Part shown: in pieces, positions 9,439 through 18,516 of the stretch | Numbering within the stretch: position 1 is the stretch's first letter | Layout: each line of letters starts with the position of its first letter | Origin: Paenibacillus bovis | GTDB taxonomy: Bacteria > Bacillota > Bacilli > Bacillales > Bacillaceae_C | Assembly (NCBI GenBank): GCA_007679095.1 | Contig: VEFU01000004.1 | Span: 62,001-126,000 of the forward strand | Length of the DNA: 64,000 nt | Direction of reading: 5' to 3' | The notes under the pieces: generated by a model | The model's input: only the letters and a program-made list of their open reading frames with translations | Database searches by the model: none | What the model was told of the DNA's origin: nothing | Position numbers and translations under genes: made by a program

Positions 9439-9480
9439 TATTGTTCGAGGCATTTAGACCTCTTAAAGGAGTGATGCAAT

Positions 9481-10794
9481 ATGGCATTAAATAAATTTGA
9501 GCAATTTCAATTAAAGCCATTTATTAATACAGCAATTAAGGAACTTAACTTTAGTGAACCTACTGAAATTCAACAGAAAATGATACCTATTATTCTCAAA
9601 GGTGATAGTGCAATTGGCCAATCACAAACAGGTACTGGGAAAACCCATGCCTATTTATTGCCAATTTTAAATAACGTCAACCCAAATAATGATCAAGTTC
9701 AAGCAGTTATAGCTGCACCTACTAGGGAACTCGCAAACCAAATATACCAAGAAGCATTAAAAATTATTAGCCATAATGAAGAACAAATAACTGCTCGCTG
9801 TTTTATTGGTGGGACGGATAAACAAAGAGATATTAGTAAATTAAAACAGCAACCGCAAATTGTTATTGGAACACCAGGAAGAATTAATGATTTAGTTAGG
9901 GAACAAGCACTTTTTGTTCATACTGCTTCCACATTAGTGGTTGACGAAGCGGATATGATGCTAGATATGGGTTTTTTAGGTGATGTCGATCAAATCGCTG
10001 GGAAAATGCCAAAAAATTTACAGATTCTCGTTTTCTCTGCGACAATACCAGAGAAATTGAAACCTTTCTTGAAAAAATATATGGAAAATCCGAAATTTGA
10101 ACAGGTACAACCGAAACAAATCTCTGCAGAAAATATTGAACATATTTTGATTCCAGTTCGGAGTCGTGAAAAAATTGCATTATTAGATGAAATGTTAAGA
10201 ACGTATAATCCATATTTAGCAATCGTTTTTGTGAATACGAAGCAAATGGCTGATCAAGTAGCTGATCAATTAATCGAACGAGGATTAAAAGTAGGAAGAA
10301 TTCATGGGGATGTAAGTCCGCGTGATCGCAAAAAAGTAATGAAACAAATCCATGATTTAGAGTTTCAATATATTGTCGCTACTGATTTAGCAGCTCGAGG
10401 AATTGATATTCCAGGGGTAAGTCATATCATTAACTATGAATTACCGAGAGATTTAGATTTTTATATTCATCGTGCTGGACGGACAGCACGTGCAGGTAAT
10501 AAGGGGATTTCGGCTACGATCTATCAACCAGCAGATGAGGATGCATTAGTTAGGTTAGAAAAAATGGGAATCGAGTTTTTATCCTACGATTTACAAAAAG
10601 GTGACTGGGTTGAGGTAAAGGATCGCAATAGAAGAAAGAACAGACCGAAAACAGTATCTGAAGAGGAAAAGAAAGCCCGACAACTTGTACGTAAGCCGAA
10701 GAAAGTAAAGCCAGGTTATAAAAAGAAAATGCAAGAACAAAGAGAGCAAATTAAGAAGAGAGAAAGAAAGGTAAAAAGCCGTAATAATCGATAG
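9481..10794 (+). CDS. cshB: DEAD-box ATP-dependent RNA helicase (CshB type)
   Basis: Unwinds RNA; CshB-type helicases aid cold adaptation and RNA turnover. All motifs are visible in order: Q-motif region, motif I SQTGTGKT, PTRELA, TPGR, DEAD, SAT, and HRAGRTARAG (VI). 437 aa with a strongly basic C-terminal tail (residues about 375-437) that likely binds RNA. AAAGGAG precedes the ATG. Followed 12 nt later by nfo, so probably one operon, as for yqfR-yqfS. Confidence 0.95.
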   Translation: MALNKFEQFQLKPFINTAIKELNFSEPTEIQQKMIPIILKGDSAIGQSQTGTGKTHAYLLPILNNVNPNNDQVQAVIAAPTRELANQIYQEALKIISHNEEQITARCFIGGTDKQRDISKLKQQPQIVIGTPGRINDLVREQALFVHTASTLVVDEADMMLDMGFLGDVDQIAGKMPKNLQILVFSATIPEKLKPFLKKYMENPKFEQVQPKQISAENIEHILIPVRSREKIALLDEMLRTYNPYLAIVFVNTKQMADQVADQLIERGLKVGRIHGDVSPRDRKKVMKQIHDLEFQYIVATDLAARGIDIPGVSHIINYELPRDLDFYIHRAGRTARAGNKGISATIYQPADEDALVRLEKMGIEFLSYDLQKGDWVEVKDRNRRKNRPKTVSEEEKKARQLVRKPKKVKPGYKKKMQEQREQIKKRERKVKSRNNR

Positions 10795-10806
10795 GGAGTG
10801 GAGGAT

Positions 10807-11709
10807 ATGTTGAAAATTGGTTCACATGTGTCGATGAGTGGGAAAAAAATGCTCCTACAAGCAAGTGAAGAAGCAGCGTCATATGGGGCAAATACGTTTA
10901 TGATTTATACAGGGGCACCCCAAAATACTCGTCGCAAAAAAATTGAAGATCTCAATATTGAAGCTGGTCTTGCTCACATGAAGGAAAATGGGATTGAAGA
11001 TATTGTTGTACATGCTCCTTATATTATCAATATAGGGAATACGGTTAACCCAGCAACATTTGAACTAGGAGTTAATTTCTTACGGTCGGAGATCGATCGT
11101 ACAATCGCTATTGGTGCGAAACAAATTGTTCTTCATCCAGGAGCCCATGTAGGAGAAGGCGCTGAAAAGGGAATTAAGAAGATTATCGAAGGATTAAATG
11201 AAGTTCTTGCTCCAGAGGACGATGTGCAAATTGCGTTAGAAACGATGGCAGGAAAAGGATCTGAATGTGGAAGATCATTCGAAGAACTTGCTGCAATAAT
11301 CGATGGAGTCACTTTGAACGAAAAATTATCTGTATGTTTTGATACGTGCCATACACATGATGCAGGCTATGACATTATTAATGACTTTGACGGTGTTTTA
11401 TCTGAGTTTGATAAGTTAATTGGCATCGATAGGATTAAGGTATTGCATATTAATGACAGTAAAAATGAGTGTGGTGCACGAAAAGACCGCCATGAAAATA
11501 TTGGATTTGGTCATATTGGTTTTAATGCATTATCATATATCATTAACCATCCGCAATTAGAAAGTGTACCAAAAATTTTAGAAACACCTTTTGTTGGAGA
11601 AGATAAGAACAATAAGAAAGCTCCATATAAACATGAAATCGCAATGATTAAAAGTGGCGAATTTGATGAAACATTACGTGAGCAAATTATGGGGACTTTG
11701 GTGAAATAA
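10807..11709 (+). CDS. nfo: Endonuclease IV (AP endonuclease)
   Basis: Cleaves DNA at abasic sites in base-excision repair, using three zinc ions. TIM-barrel family hallmarks are present: [10 protein letters not shown] at the N-terminus, [45 protein letters not shown] and LETPF. 300 aa counted from the ATG at 10807; a GTG 9 nt earlier sits inside the ribosome site. A strong terminator follows. Confidence 0.97.
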   Translation: MLKIGSHVSMSGKKMLLQASEEAASYGANTFMIYTGAPQNTRRKKIEDLNIEAGLAHMKENGIEDIVVHAPYIINIGNTVNPATFELGVNFLRSEIDRTIAIGAKQIVLHPGAHVGEGAEKGIKKIIEGLNEVLAPEDDVQIALETMAGKGSECGRSFEELAAIIDGVTLNEKLSVCFDTCHTHDAGYDIINDFDGVLSEFDKLIGIDRIKVLHINDSKNECGARKDRHENIGFGHIGFNALSYIINHPQLESVPKILETPFVGEDKNNKKAPYKHEIAMIKSGEFDETLREQIMGTLVK

Positions 11710-11713
11710 ATAC

Positions 11714-11753
11714 AAGAGGCATTTGTCTTACTATTAGACAAATGCCTCTTTTT
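11714..11753. terminator. Bidirectional terminator between nfo and yqfT
   Basis: 15-bp perfect stem, AAGAGGCATTTGTCT with its complement, followed by T-runs; it lies between convergent genes. Confidence 0.92.
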
Positions 11754-11758
11754 CTTTA

Positions 11759-12016
11759 TTAACTAGTAAATTCGATAAAAAGCTTATTGAGTTCTCTTGC
11801 TGTATCTGGTCCTGCAATTTTGGCAATCTCTCTTACAATCATTGCCCTTGTTTTGTCATCAAAAATATCATAATTTTTCCCACGTAAAAAGTTAGCGGCA
11901 TATTCGGCTTGCTGTTTTGTAACCTCAAACCCGTATTCTTTTGCATATTTAAGTATTTCATCTGCAGTTGCTGTATTAAGGCGTTGTCTCACGATGTTTT
12001 TAATCAAGAAATTCAT
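11759..12016 (-). CDS. yqfT: YqfT family protein (DUF2624)
   Basis: 85-aa helical protein of unknown function, a conserved Bacillaceae neighbour of nfo. It contains ILKYAKEYGF and AGPDTARELNKLF typical of the family. GGAG lies 9 nt before the ATG. Divergent from the zinc-uptake operon. Confidence 0.88.
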   Translation of the reverse strand: MNFLIKNIVRQRLNTATADEILKYAKEYGFEVTKQQAEYAANFLRGKNYDIFDDKTRAMIVREIAKIAGPDTARELNKLFIEFTS

Positions 12017-12078
12017 TTAAGTATCACTCCTCATCAATATGTATGTACTTAAAATGGGGATTGTGACAAATACTTTTA

Positions 12079-12144
12079 TTTACTTTGAAAAAAATATTGT
12101 GTATAATGACAAATGGTAATGCGTAAATCGTAATGATTCTTATT
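12079..12144 (+). promoter_or_regulatory. Promoter and Zur box of the zinc-uptake operon
   Basis: TTTACT (12079-12084) and TATAAT (12102-12107) with a 17-bp spacer form a promoter. About 20 bp downstream TCGTAATGATTCTTA (12128-12142) has a perfect left half of the B. subtilis Zur operator (TCGTAATnATTACGA) and a partial right half. The placement after the -10 fits repression by the Zur encoded at the operon's end. Confidence 0.72.
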
Positions 12145-12159
12145 AGAAGGATGTTTTTA

Positions 12160-12936
12160 ATGAAAACTGACAACATAATTGAAATAAAAAACGTTAGTTT
12201 CCGATACGAACGTGAATATGTGCTAGAGCATATTAATTTAGCGATTCCAAAAGGTGCTTTTCTAGGTCTTGTAGGACCTAATGGATCAGGGAAATCTACT
12301 TTGTTGAAATTAATTTTGGGTCTCCTTAAGCCACAACAAGGTGAAATTTCGTTATTTGGTCAACCTCTTCATAAATTTAAAGAGTGGAATCGGATAGGGT
12401 TTGTTTCTCAAAAAGCGAATTCATTTAACAGTGGTTTTCCTGCTACTGTATATGAAGTTGTAGCTAGTGGTCTAACTGGAAAGATTGGCTTATTCCGTTT
12501 TATCGGAAAACGTAAAGAAATAGCTGAAGCAATTAAAGCTGTTGGAATGGAGCAATTCTCTAATCGCAATATTGGTGAGCTTTCAGGTGGACAGCAACAA
12601 CGTGTTTTTATTGCGAGGGCAATTGTATCAAATCCTGATGTATTAATTCTTGATGAGCCAACTGTCGGTGTAGATGAGAGCAATGTGAAATCATTTTATA
12701 GTATGCTCGAAACTTTAAATAAAGAACGTGGGATAACCTTAATATTAGTCACACACGATATTGGAACAATAACGAGTAAAGTAACACATGTTGCTTGTCT
12801 TAACAAACACTTACACTATCATGGGATAGTGGAGGAGTTTGAAAAGCTTAATCAAGAAGAACTATCAGATATATATCAACATGATGTACACGTACTAAGT
12901 CACAACCATGATCATGCACATGGAGGTGAACGCTAA
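12160..12936 (+). CDS. znuC: Zinc ABC transporter, ATP-binding protein
   Basis: Energises high-affinity zinc import. Walker A GPNGSGKST, signature LSGGQQQR and Walker B LILDEP are present, in 258 aa. The C-terminus is His/Asp-rich (SHNHDHAHGGE), as expected for a metal-handling subunit. ATG at 12160 has AGAAGGATG upstream; an earlier in-frame ATT/ATG extension overlaps the Zur box and is rejected. Followed by the permease 1 nt later. The substrate-binding lipoprotein is not in the window. Confidence 0.93.
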   Translation: MKTDNIIEIKNVSFRYEREYVLEHINLAIPKGAFLGLVGPNGSGKSTLLKLILGLLKPQQGEISLFGQPLHKFKEWNRIGFVSQKANSFNSGFPATVYEVVASGLTGKIGLFRFIGKRKEIAEAIKAVGMEQFSNRNIGELSGGQQQRVFIARAIVSNPDVLILDEPTVGVDESNVKSFYSMLETLNKERGITLILVTHDIGTITSKVTHVACLNKHLHYHGIVEEFEKLNQEELSDIYQHDVHVLSHNHDHAHGGER

Positions 12937-12937
12937 G

Positions 12938-13789
12938 ATGATAACTGCAATTTTTAGTTATGAATTTCTCCGTAATACGTTCATAACAGGATTATTAATT
13001 GGGTTAATTGCTCCATTATTGGGGACATTTATTGTAGTTAGAAGACTATCCCTTATTGCTGATGCTTTAAGTCACGTAACACTGGCAGGTATAGCTGCAA
13101 GTTTATTTTTAAGCAAAAAAACATTGCTGTTTGCAGGAATAAATCCATTATATTTAGGCATGGGATTTTCAGTACTCGGTTCTATTTTTATTGAAAGGCT
13201 AAGAATGGTTTATAAGCATTATCAGGAACTGGCAATACCTATTATTCTATCTGGTGGAATAGGATTTGCAGTAATCTTTATTTCCCTAGCAGAAGGCTTT
13301 AATACGGATTTATTAAGTTATTTATTTGGAAGTGTAAGTGCTGTTAGCAGAATGGATTTATACGTCATTTTGATTATTAGTGTAATTGTTATTTTAGTCA
13401 TTATTTTATTATTTAAAGAGCTGTTTTTATTATCCTTTGATGAAGAGCATGCAAAAACATCAGGAATTCCTGCAAAAGTAATTCATTTCATTTTTATGGT
13501 GATGATAGCACTTGTAATTGCAGCATCTATGCGTGTTGTTGGTATATTGCTAGTATCAGCTTTAATGACGCTACCAGTTGCGGCAAGTATGCGCATTGCA
13601 AGAGGTTTTAAACAAACAATTTTGTTTTCCATCCTATTTGGAGAAATTTCCGTAATTGGGGGATTAATTAGTGCCTTTTATTTGGATCTTGCTCCAGGGG
13701 GCACGATTGTCATGATTGCAATTGCGATTCTGTTAATTGTGATTGGTTATAAAAATATGAAAAGTAAAAGACCATTAAAAGGAATGTGA
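12938..13789 (+). CDS. znuB: Zinc ABC transporter, permease
   Basis: Metal ABC-3 type permease with about eight to nine membrane segments, 283 aa. The VRRLSLIADALSHVTLAG motif near residue 40 is the family hallmark. ATG at 12938 is chosen for GGAGGTGA upstream. It lies between znuC and zur, so substrate Zn is inferred from the co-transcribed Zur and the Zur-box-like operator; Mn or Fe cannot be excluded by sequence alone. Confidence 0.93.
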   Translation: MITAIFSYEFLRNTFITGLLIGLIAPLLGTFIVVRRLSLIADALSHVTLAGIAASLFLSKKTLLFAGINPLYLGMGFSVLGSIFIERLRMVYKHYQELAIPIILSGGIGFAVIFISLAEGFNTDLLSYLFGSVSAVSRMDLYVILIISVIVILVIILLFKELFLLSFDEEHAKTSGIPAKVIHFIFMVMIALVIAASMRVVGILLVSALMTLPVAASMRIARGFKQTILFSILFGEISVIGGLISAFYLDLAPGGTIVMIAIAILLIVIGYKNMKSKRPLKGM

Positions 13790-13799
13790 GGTGGAGAGC

Positions 13800-14219
13800 A
13801 TGAATATAACGGAAGCAATTAATATAGTGAAAAATAGTGGTTATAAGGTTACTGGAAAGCGAGAGCAAATGCTAGAAATTTTTTCTGCAAGTAATAAATA
13901 TATTACTGCGAAAGAATTACTGGAGGAGATGCAAGAAGATTATCCTGGACTCAGTTTCGATACAATTTATCGTAATCTATCTTTATTCAATAAACTAGGT
14001 ATACTTGAGTCTACAGAGCTAGCGGGGGAAAAACACTTTCGCTATACGTGCTCTGTTCATGATCACCATCATCATTTTATATGTCTTGATTGTGGGAGTA
14101 CAAAAGCAATTGAAGCATGTCCAATGGAATTTGTTCGAGAAGATTTAAAAGAATATATGGTTGCTGACCATAAATTTGAAATTTATGGAAAATGTCCAGA
14201 GTGTGTTCATCATATGTAA
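13800..14219 (+). CDS. zur: Zinc uptake repressor Zur (Fur family)
   Basis: Zinc-sensing repressor; with Zn it binds the operon's own operator. 139 aa. Winged helix includes LSFDTIYRNL; the metal sites show the HDHHHHF cluster, CLDC and CPEC pairs. ATG at 13800 fits the B. subtilis start; a GTG at 13791 sits within the ribosome site. Autoregulation is inferred from its place as third gene behind the Zur box. Confidence 0.94.
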   Translation: MNITEAINIVKNSGYKVTGKREQMLEIFSASNKYITAKELLEEMQEDYPGLSFDTIYRNLSLFNKLGILESTELAGEKHFRYTCSVHDHHHHFICLDCGSTKAIEACPMEFVREDLKEYMVADHKFEIYGKCPECVHHM

Positions 14220-14262
14220 AAAAAGGTTGTCCAAAAGTAATAGTTTTGGACAACCTTTTTTT
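14218..14262. terminator. Bidirectional terminator after zur
   Basis: AAAGGTTGTCCAAAA pairs with TTTTGGACAACCTTT around a 7-nt loop, flanked by A- and T-runs; it lies between zur and the convergent yqfW. Confidence 0.93.
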
Positions 14263-14308
14263 ATTGATATTCATGTATAATTACTAATAATTTTTCCAAA
14301 AAGGATAT

Positions 14309-14890
14309 TTATTTTTCGTTATTAGTATCTTTAATCCAATTTTCTACCCATGCTTCTGCTTCTTTCCAGTTGTATACACGAATTACCTTTTCTGGTGCAG
14401 GTTTGCGGTTGTAGGGTGTGTCGAATAGGATGACGGGGATTTGTAGCTCTTCTGCAATAGCAACTGCATTATCATGCTTATCCTCAAAAAATAAATCGAT
14501 ATCATGTTTTTGAGCGGTTGCGACTTTATCGTGCGAGCCAATTAGCTCAATATGATGATAATTGATTTCGTTTTGCTTAAACCAATTTTGTGTTACGTCT
14601 AATAGATTAGGGGTGCGAGCACTTATAAAATATAATTCATAGTTTTTCACCCATCTAGATAAAACAGGTTTTGCACCCTCTGCTAGTGGCGATTCTGCAT
14701 AAATTCTAGGCTCTGTATCGATAAACCATTGAATAACTTTATCTTTTGGTAGATTTAAAGCTGCATCAATTTCATATTCTGTTAAGTCATCCAGTGTAAT
14801 ATTTAATCCAAAATCTTCATTTATAAAAGGAACTAATGAAGTAGGGCAAGTAACGGTTCCATCTATGTCAATTCCAAAACGTTTCTGCAT
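14309..14890 (-). CDS. yqfW: HAD-superfamily 5'(3')-nucleotidase-like protein YqfW
   Basis: 193 aa, HAD phosphatase fold. Motif I DIDGT near the N-terminus carries the nucleophile Asp; SARTP (motif II) and FFEDKHDNA (motif IV) follow. Matches the NT5C-like putative nucleotidases of Bacillaceae; substrate not shown. AAGGAG precedes the ATG. Confidence 0.9.
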   Translation of the reverse strand: MQKRFGIDIDGTVTCPTSLVPFINEDFGLNITLDDLTEYEIDAALNLPKDKVIQWFIDTEPRIYAESPLAEGAKPVLSRWVKNYELYFISARTPNLLDVTQNWFKQNEINYHHIELIGSHDKVATAQKHDIDLFFEDKHDNAVAIAEELQIPVILFDTPYNRKPAPEKVIRVYNWKEAEAWVENWIKDTNNEK

Positions 14891-14938
14891 GAATAATTTC
14901 TCCTTACTACATAATAGATTTATTGTACCATAAAATAA

Positions 14939-14966
14939 GAGGAGCTATCACCAGCGATAGCTCCTC
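14939..14966 (-). terminator. Terminator after ispG
   Basis: An 11-bp stem, GAGGAGCTATC with GATAGCTCCTC, located just beyond the ispG stop; read on the minus strand it is followed by TTATTTTA. Confidence 0.8.
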
Positions 14967-14975
14967 CAATGTTAT

Positions 14976-16085
14976 TTAGTTCGTAACATTTTGTTCTTCT
15001 TTTTGCTTTTTGAAATATTCCGCAGCCATGATATCAATTTCTTTCTTAAGTTCTTCCACCATTGTTTCTTCTGGAACTTTTCTTACTGTTTTTCCTTTTT
15101 TAAACAATAGTCCTTCACCACGGGCACCTGCAATCCCTATATCTGCTTCACGAGCTTCACCAGGACCATTAACTGCACAGCCTAATACGGAGACCTTAAT
15201 TGGTGCTTTAATATTTTGAATATATTCTTCCACTTCATTTGCAATACTAATTAAGTCGATCTCGATTCTTCCACATGTAGGGCATGAAACTAGTGTTGCT
15301 GCATTAGAAATTAGACCAAATGATTTTAATAGCTCACGAGCTACCTTCACTTCTTCCACAGGATCAGCACTTAGAGAAATTCTTAATGTATTACCAATAC
15401 CCTTACTTAAAATCGCCCCTAGACCAGCAGCGCTTTTTACTGTTCCAGCAAAGAGAGTACCACTTTCTGTAATACCAAGATGGAGTGGATAATCAAATGC
15501 GCGTGAAGCTTTTTCATATGCTTCGATTGCTAAATTTACATCTGAGGCTTTCATGGATACGATAATATCATGAAAATCCAATTCTTCTAGAATTTGAATA
15601 TGGTGGAGGGCACTTTCAACCATCCCATCCGCTGTTGGATATCCATATTTTTTTAGAATATGTCTTTCTAAACTTCCAGCATTAACACCGATACGAATTG
15701 GAATCCCCTTAGCTTTAGCTGCTTTTACTACAGCTTCGACTTTTTCTCGTTTACCGATATTGCCTGGGTTAATCCGAATTTTATCTGCTCCACCTTCTAT
15801 TGCAATTAAAGCAAGACGATAATCAAAATGTATATCGACTACAAGTGGGATATTAATTCTTTTCTTAATTTCAGAAATTGCGTTTGCAGCTCGTTCATCA
15901 GGGCAAGCTACACGAACGATTTGACAACCAGCTTCTTCTAGTCGATTAATTTCATTTACTGTAGCTTCCACATCATGTGTTTTTGTCATTGTCATACTTT
16001 GTATAAAAACTTGGTCACTGCCACCAATCGTTAAATTACCAACTTTGACAGGACGAGTTTTTGTACGATGTATTATTTCACCCAA
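14976..16085 (-). CDS. ispG: 4-hydroxy-3-methylbut-2-en-1-yl diphosphate synthase IspG
   Basis: Penultimate MEP-pathway step: converts MEcPP to HMBPP with a 4Fe-4S cluster. 369 aa. TIM barrel part: [26 protein letters not shown] and RINPGNIG; C-terminal cluster domain: SCPTCGR, the later [11 protein letters not shown] cysteine. Start is TTG at 16085 behind AAAGGAGAG. Single-gene unit upstream of the LysM gene on the same strand. Confidence 0.96.
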   Translation of the reverse strand: MGEIIHRTKTRPVKVGNLTIGGSDQVFIQSMTMTKTHDVEATVNEINRLEEAGCQIVRVACPDERAANAISEIKKRINIPLVVDIHFDYRLALIAIEGGADKIRINPGNIGKREKVEAVVKAAKAKGIPIRIGVNAGSLERHILKKYGYPTADGMVESALHHIQILEELDFHDIIVSMKASDVNLAIEAYEKASRAFDYPLHLGITESGTLFAGTVKSAAGLGAILSKGIGNTLRISLSADPVEEVKVARELLKSFGLISNAATLVSCPTCGRIEIDLISIANEVEEYIQNIKAPIKVSVLGCAVNGPGEAREADIGIAGARGEGLLFKKGKTVRKVPEETMVEELKKEIDIMAAEYFKKQKEEQNVTN

Positions 16086-16183
16086 GAGTTTTCTCTCCTT
16101 TATAAAAAATGAAACATTATCAATCTATCTTTATTTTAATAGATATAGTTTATTGTAGCAGTGTTTTATATAAATTGACAACA

Positions 16184-16215
16184 CAATGAGTAGTAATTAT
16201 GTTTACTACTCATTG
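16184..16215 (-). terminator. Hairpin at the 3' end of yqfZ
   Basis: CAATGAGTAGTAA (184-196) pairs with TTACTACTCATTG (203-215), overlapping the stop of the LysM gene. The T-run on the minus strand is weak, so it may protect the 3' end rather than terminate fully. Confidence 0.6.
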
Positions 16216-16529
16216 TATGTAGGGAATTTATAACTTTTTCCAATTTGAATTTGCTCTGGTTTTATACCTTCATTCATTTTTTCAAAGTCTGTTACAAGTT
16301 GATCGATTGATACTGGAATTGGTCCTTGCTGGATTTTCTCCATGACAGAAATCACTGTATCACCAGGAAGTATCTTAATAATTTCATATGTTGGGTCTTC
16401 AATTTGAACTGGTTTGTTTACTGCAATAGATTGTTGTGCCGAACTTGTAGGGAGTGTACCAGCAGTTAAATCATAATAGATGGCATACATTGTTATGATT
16501 GCTGCGAATAGAACGAAAACTCTTTTCAT
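16206..16529 (-). CDS. yqfZ: LysM-domain membrane-anchored protein
   Basis: 107 aa: an N-terminal hydrophobic segment (residues 4-18), a short linker, then a divergent LysM module (IIKILPGDTVISVMEKI .. NEGIKPEQIQIGKSYKFP) that would bind peptidoglycan. Matches YqfZ beside ispG in B. subtilis. Probably an exported wall-associated protein; role unknown. Confidence 0.87.
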   Translation of the reverse strand: MKRVFVLFAAIITMYAIYYDLTAGTLPTSSAQQSIAVNKPVQIEDPTYEIIKILPGDTVISVMEKIQQGPIPVSIDQLVTDFEKMNEGIKPEQIQIGKSYKFPTYNE

Positions 16530-16589
16530 TATTATCCCGCCTCTTCCTATTATATATTATGCATATGAAGAGAACGGTCATAATATGTC

Positions 16590-17093
16590 CTATTTTTTTG
16601 TTACTGGCATCTTGTTAATGCTTGCATAAATATAGAAAAACGTTAATGCTAAGTCAATGAAAAATCCATACGGAATAGTAAAGGGGAGAAGTGGCTCCAA
16701 TCCAAAAATAATAGTTGGTAGGGTGATGCTATATGCTGTTAATCGCCAACTTAATCGATATGGTAGTTTCCGTTTTAATAGATTTGCTAATCCTTTTGCT
16801 ATATAAGCTAATATAGATACTTTTAGAAATAAGATTCCTGTATTCAACACAAACATAAAGAAAATGAAGATGGGTAGCATAATTGCTACACTTCCAGCAT
16901 CGAAATCTGGTATAAGATTAGTTGAATCTTTTTCAATAATAATGGAATTAATCAGTGATGGTACAAAGTATATACAGATAAGAATAAATACGTATTGAAT
17001 TGTTTTTCCAATACTTAGAAACCTAAACTTAGCTATATCCGTAAAAGAATATAAGCTTTTATAAAATATCTGTAAGAGCGAAATGTTTCTCAC
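16590..17093 (-). CDS. yqgB: DUF1189-type integral membrane protein
   Basis: 167 aa with four to five hydrophobic segments. FYKSLYSFTDIAKFRF, GKTIQYVF and the final FFYIYASINKMP segment resemble the DUF1189 family at the yqgB locus. The start chosen is GTG at 17093 (MRNISLL..) with GAAGGACGTGAT upstream; a longer frame begins at 17120. Function unknown; gene symbol given by position. Confidence 0.72.
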   Translation of the reverse strand: MRNISLLQIFYKSLYSFTDIAKFRFLSIGKTIQYVFILICIYFVPSLINSIIIEKDSTNLIPDFDAGSVAIMLPIFIFFMFVLNTGILFLKVSILAYIAKGLANLLKRKLPYRLSWRLTAYSITLPTIIFGLEPLLPFTIPYGFFIDLALTFFYIYASINKMPVTKK

Positions 17094-17211
17094 TATATCA
17101 CGTCCTTCTCTTGCTACCAATAGTGTAGATGGATTAATAGTTATTTTTCAAGTTTTTAATAGGCAATTTCTTTATTTGAGATTCAATTTATAACAGGATG
17201 GTGACATTTGT

Positions 17212-17697
17212 ATGGAAATATTGTATTGGATACTTGTGATAGCTTTAATTGTTGTTGCGTTTGTTGGGCTAGTTTACCCAGTAATACCTAGTGTTCTCTT
17301 CCTATTAGGAGCTTACATTCTTTATGGTTTTCTATTTAGTTTTTCTGATTTGAGTTGGCTATTTTGGACGATACAAATTTTGTTCGTCATTTTATTATTT
17401 ATTGCAGATCACTTTGCTAATTTATATAGTGTAAAGAAATTCGGTGGTTCCAAAGCTGGAATATGGGGAAGTACGATAGGATTAATATTTGGCCCATTCA
17501 TTATTCCAGCGTTCGGTATACTACTAGGTCCTTTTATTGGGGCAATAGCTGGAGAATTACTAGTAAATCGTACAAACTGGAAGGAATCAATAAAGATAGG
17601 GATAGGATCTGTAGTAGGGTTTATTAGTAGTGTTGCTGTAAAGGCGGTAGTTCAATTTATTATGGTTGCATACTTTTTATTTCAAGTTTGGAAATAG
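17212..17697 (+). CDS. yqgC: DUF456 family membrane protein YqgC
   Basis: 161 aa, three to four membrane spans with the conserved VYPVIPSVLFLLGA and glycine-rich GPFIGAIAGELL segments of DUF456. Directly upstream of sodA, the same arrangement as in B. subtilis. Function unknown. AGGATGGTGA precedes the ATG. Confidence 0.85.
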   Translation: MEILYWILVIALIVVAFVGLVYPVIPSVLFLLGAYILYGFLFSFSDLSWLFWTIQILFVILLFIADHFANLYSVKKFGGSKAGIWGSTIGLIFGPFIIPAFGILLGPFIGAIAGELLVNRTNWKESIKIGIGSVVGFISSVAVKAVVQFIMVAYFLFQVWK

Positions 17698-17752
17698 TAA
17701 GCAAAAAATTTGAATACAGCCACCATTTTTGATAATCTGAATGTGTAATGAA

Positions 17753-17769
17753 GAATCGTGGAACGATTC
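17753..17769. promoter_or_regulatory. Perfect inverted repeat in the sodA leader
   Basis: GAATCGTggaACGATTC, a 7-3-7 perfect inverted repeat, framed by GTAAT and ATTAC at similar distances. It could be an operator or a 5' mRNA hairpin just before the ribosome site. No known consensus is matched exactly. Confidence 0.45.
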
Positions 17770-17798
17770 AAAATTATTACATAGGGAGGAATTTAATA

Positions 17799-18407
17799 AT
17801 GGCTTATGAATTACCGCAATTACCTTATGGTTATGATGCATTAGAGCCTCATATCGATAAGGAAACAATGAACATTCACCACACAAAACATCACAACACA
17901 TATGTTACTAATTTAAACAAGGCGCTAGAAGGACATGAAGATTTAGCAAGTAAATCTGTAGAAGAATTAATTGCTAACCTTGATGCAGTGCCTGAATCCA
18001 TCCGTACTGCGGTAAGAAATAATGGTGGGGGTCATGCAAACCATTCATTATTCTGGACTCTTCTTTCTCCTAATGGCGGAGGTGCACCAAGCGGATCACT
18101 TGCTGAAGCAATCAATAACAAATTTGGTAGCTTTGATACATTTAAAGAAGAATTCCAAGCTGCAGGTGCTGGCCGTTTCGGTTCAGGATGGGCATGGCTT
18201 GTAGTAAATAATGGAGAGCTAGAAATTACAAGCACTCCAAACCAAGATAGCCCACTATCTGAAGGAAAAACTCCAATCTTGGGTCTTGATGTCTGGGAGC
18301 ATGCTTACTACTTAAAATATCAAAACCGTCGTCCTGAGTATATGAGCGCATTCTGGAACGTTGTAAACTGGGATGAAGTTCAAAAACTTTACGACGCAGC
18401 AAAATAA
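17799..18407 (+). CDS. sodA: Superoxide dismutase, Mn/Fe type
   Basis: Dismutates superoxide to peroxide and oxygen in the cytoplasm. 202 aa. Metal ligands are visible: H27 in MNIHHTKHH, the His in NHSLFW, and Asp/His in [22 protein letters not shown] and GSGWAWLV fit the manganese form, but Mn versus Fe cannot be proven. ATG at 17799 has AGGGAGGA upstream; a longer frame from 17748 is rejected. Confidence 0.97.
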   Translation: MAYELPQLPYGYDALEPHIDKETMNIHHTKHHNTYVTNLNKALEGHEDLASKSVEELIANLDAVPESIRTAVRNNGGGHANHSLFWTLLSPNGGGAPSGSLAEAINNKFGSFDTFKEEFQAAGAGRFGSGWAWLVVNNGELEITSTPNQDSPLSEGKTPILGLDVWEHAYYLKYQNRRPEYMSAFWNVVNWDEVQKLYDAAK

Positions 18408-18423
18408 ATAAGTGAATACTATA

Positions 18424-18462
18424 AAAAAACGGGTTACTTTTTTAAGTAACTCGTTTTTTTAT
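18424..18462 (+). terminator. Terminator after sodA
   Basis: AAAAAACGGGTTACTT pairs with AAGTAACTCGTTTTTT (one G.T wobble), 4-nt loop, T-run. Confidence 0.93.
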
Positions 18463-18516
18463 AGAATAATTCTCCTTACTTCACTAATGATAAATAGAAG
18501 TAAAGGGGAGTAGTGT

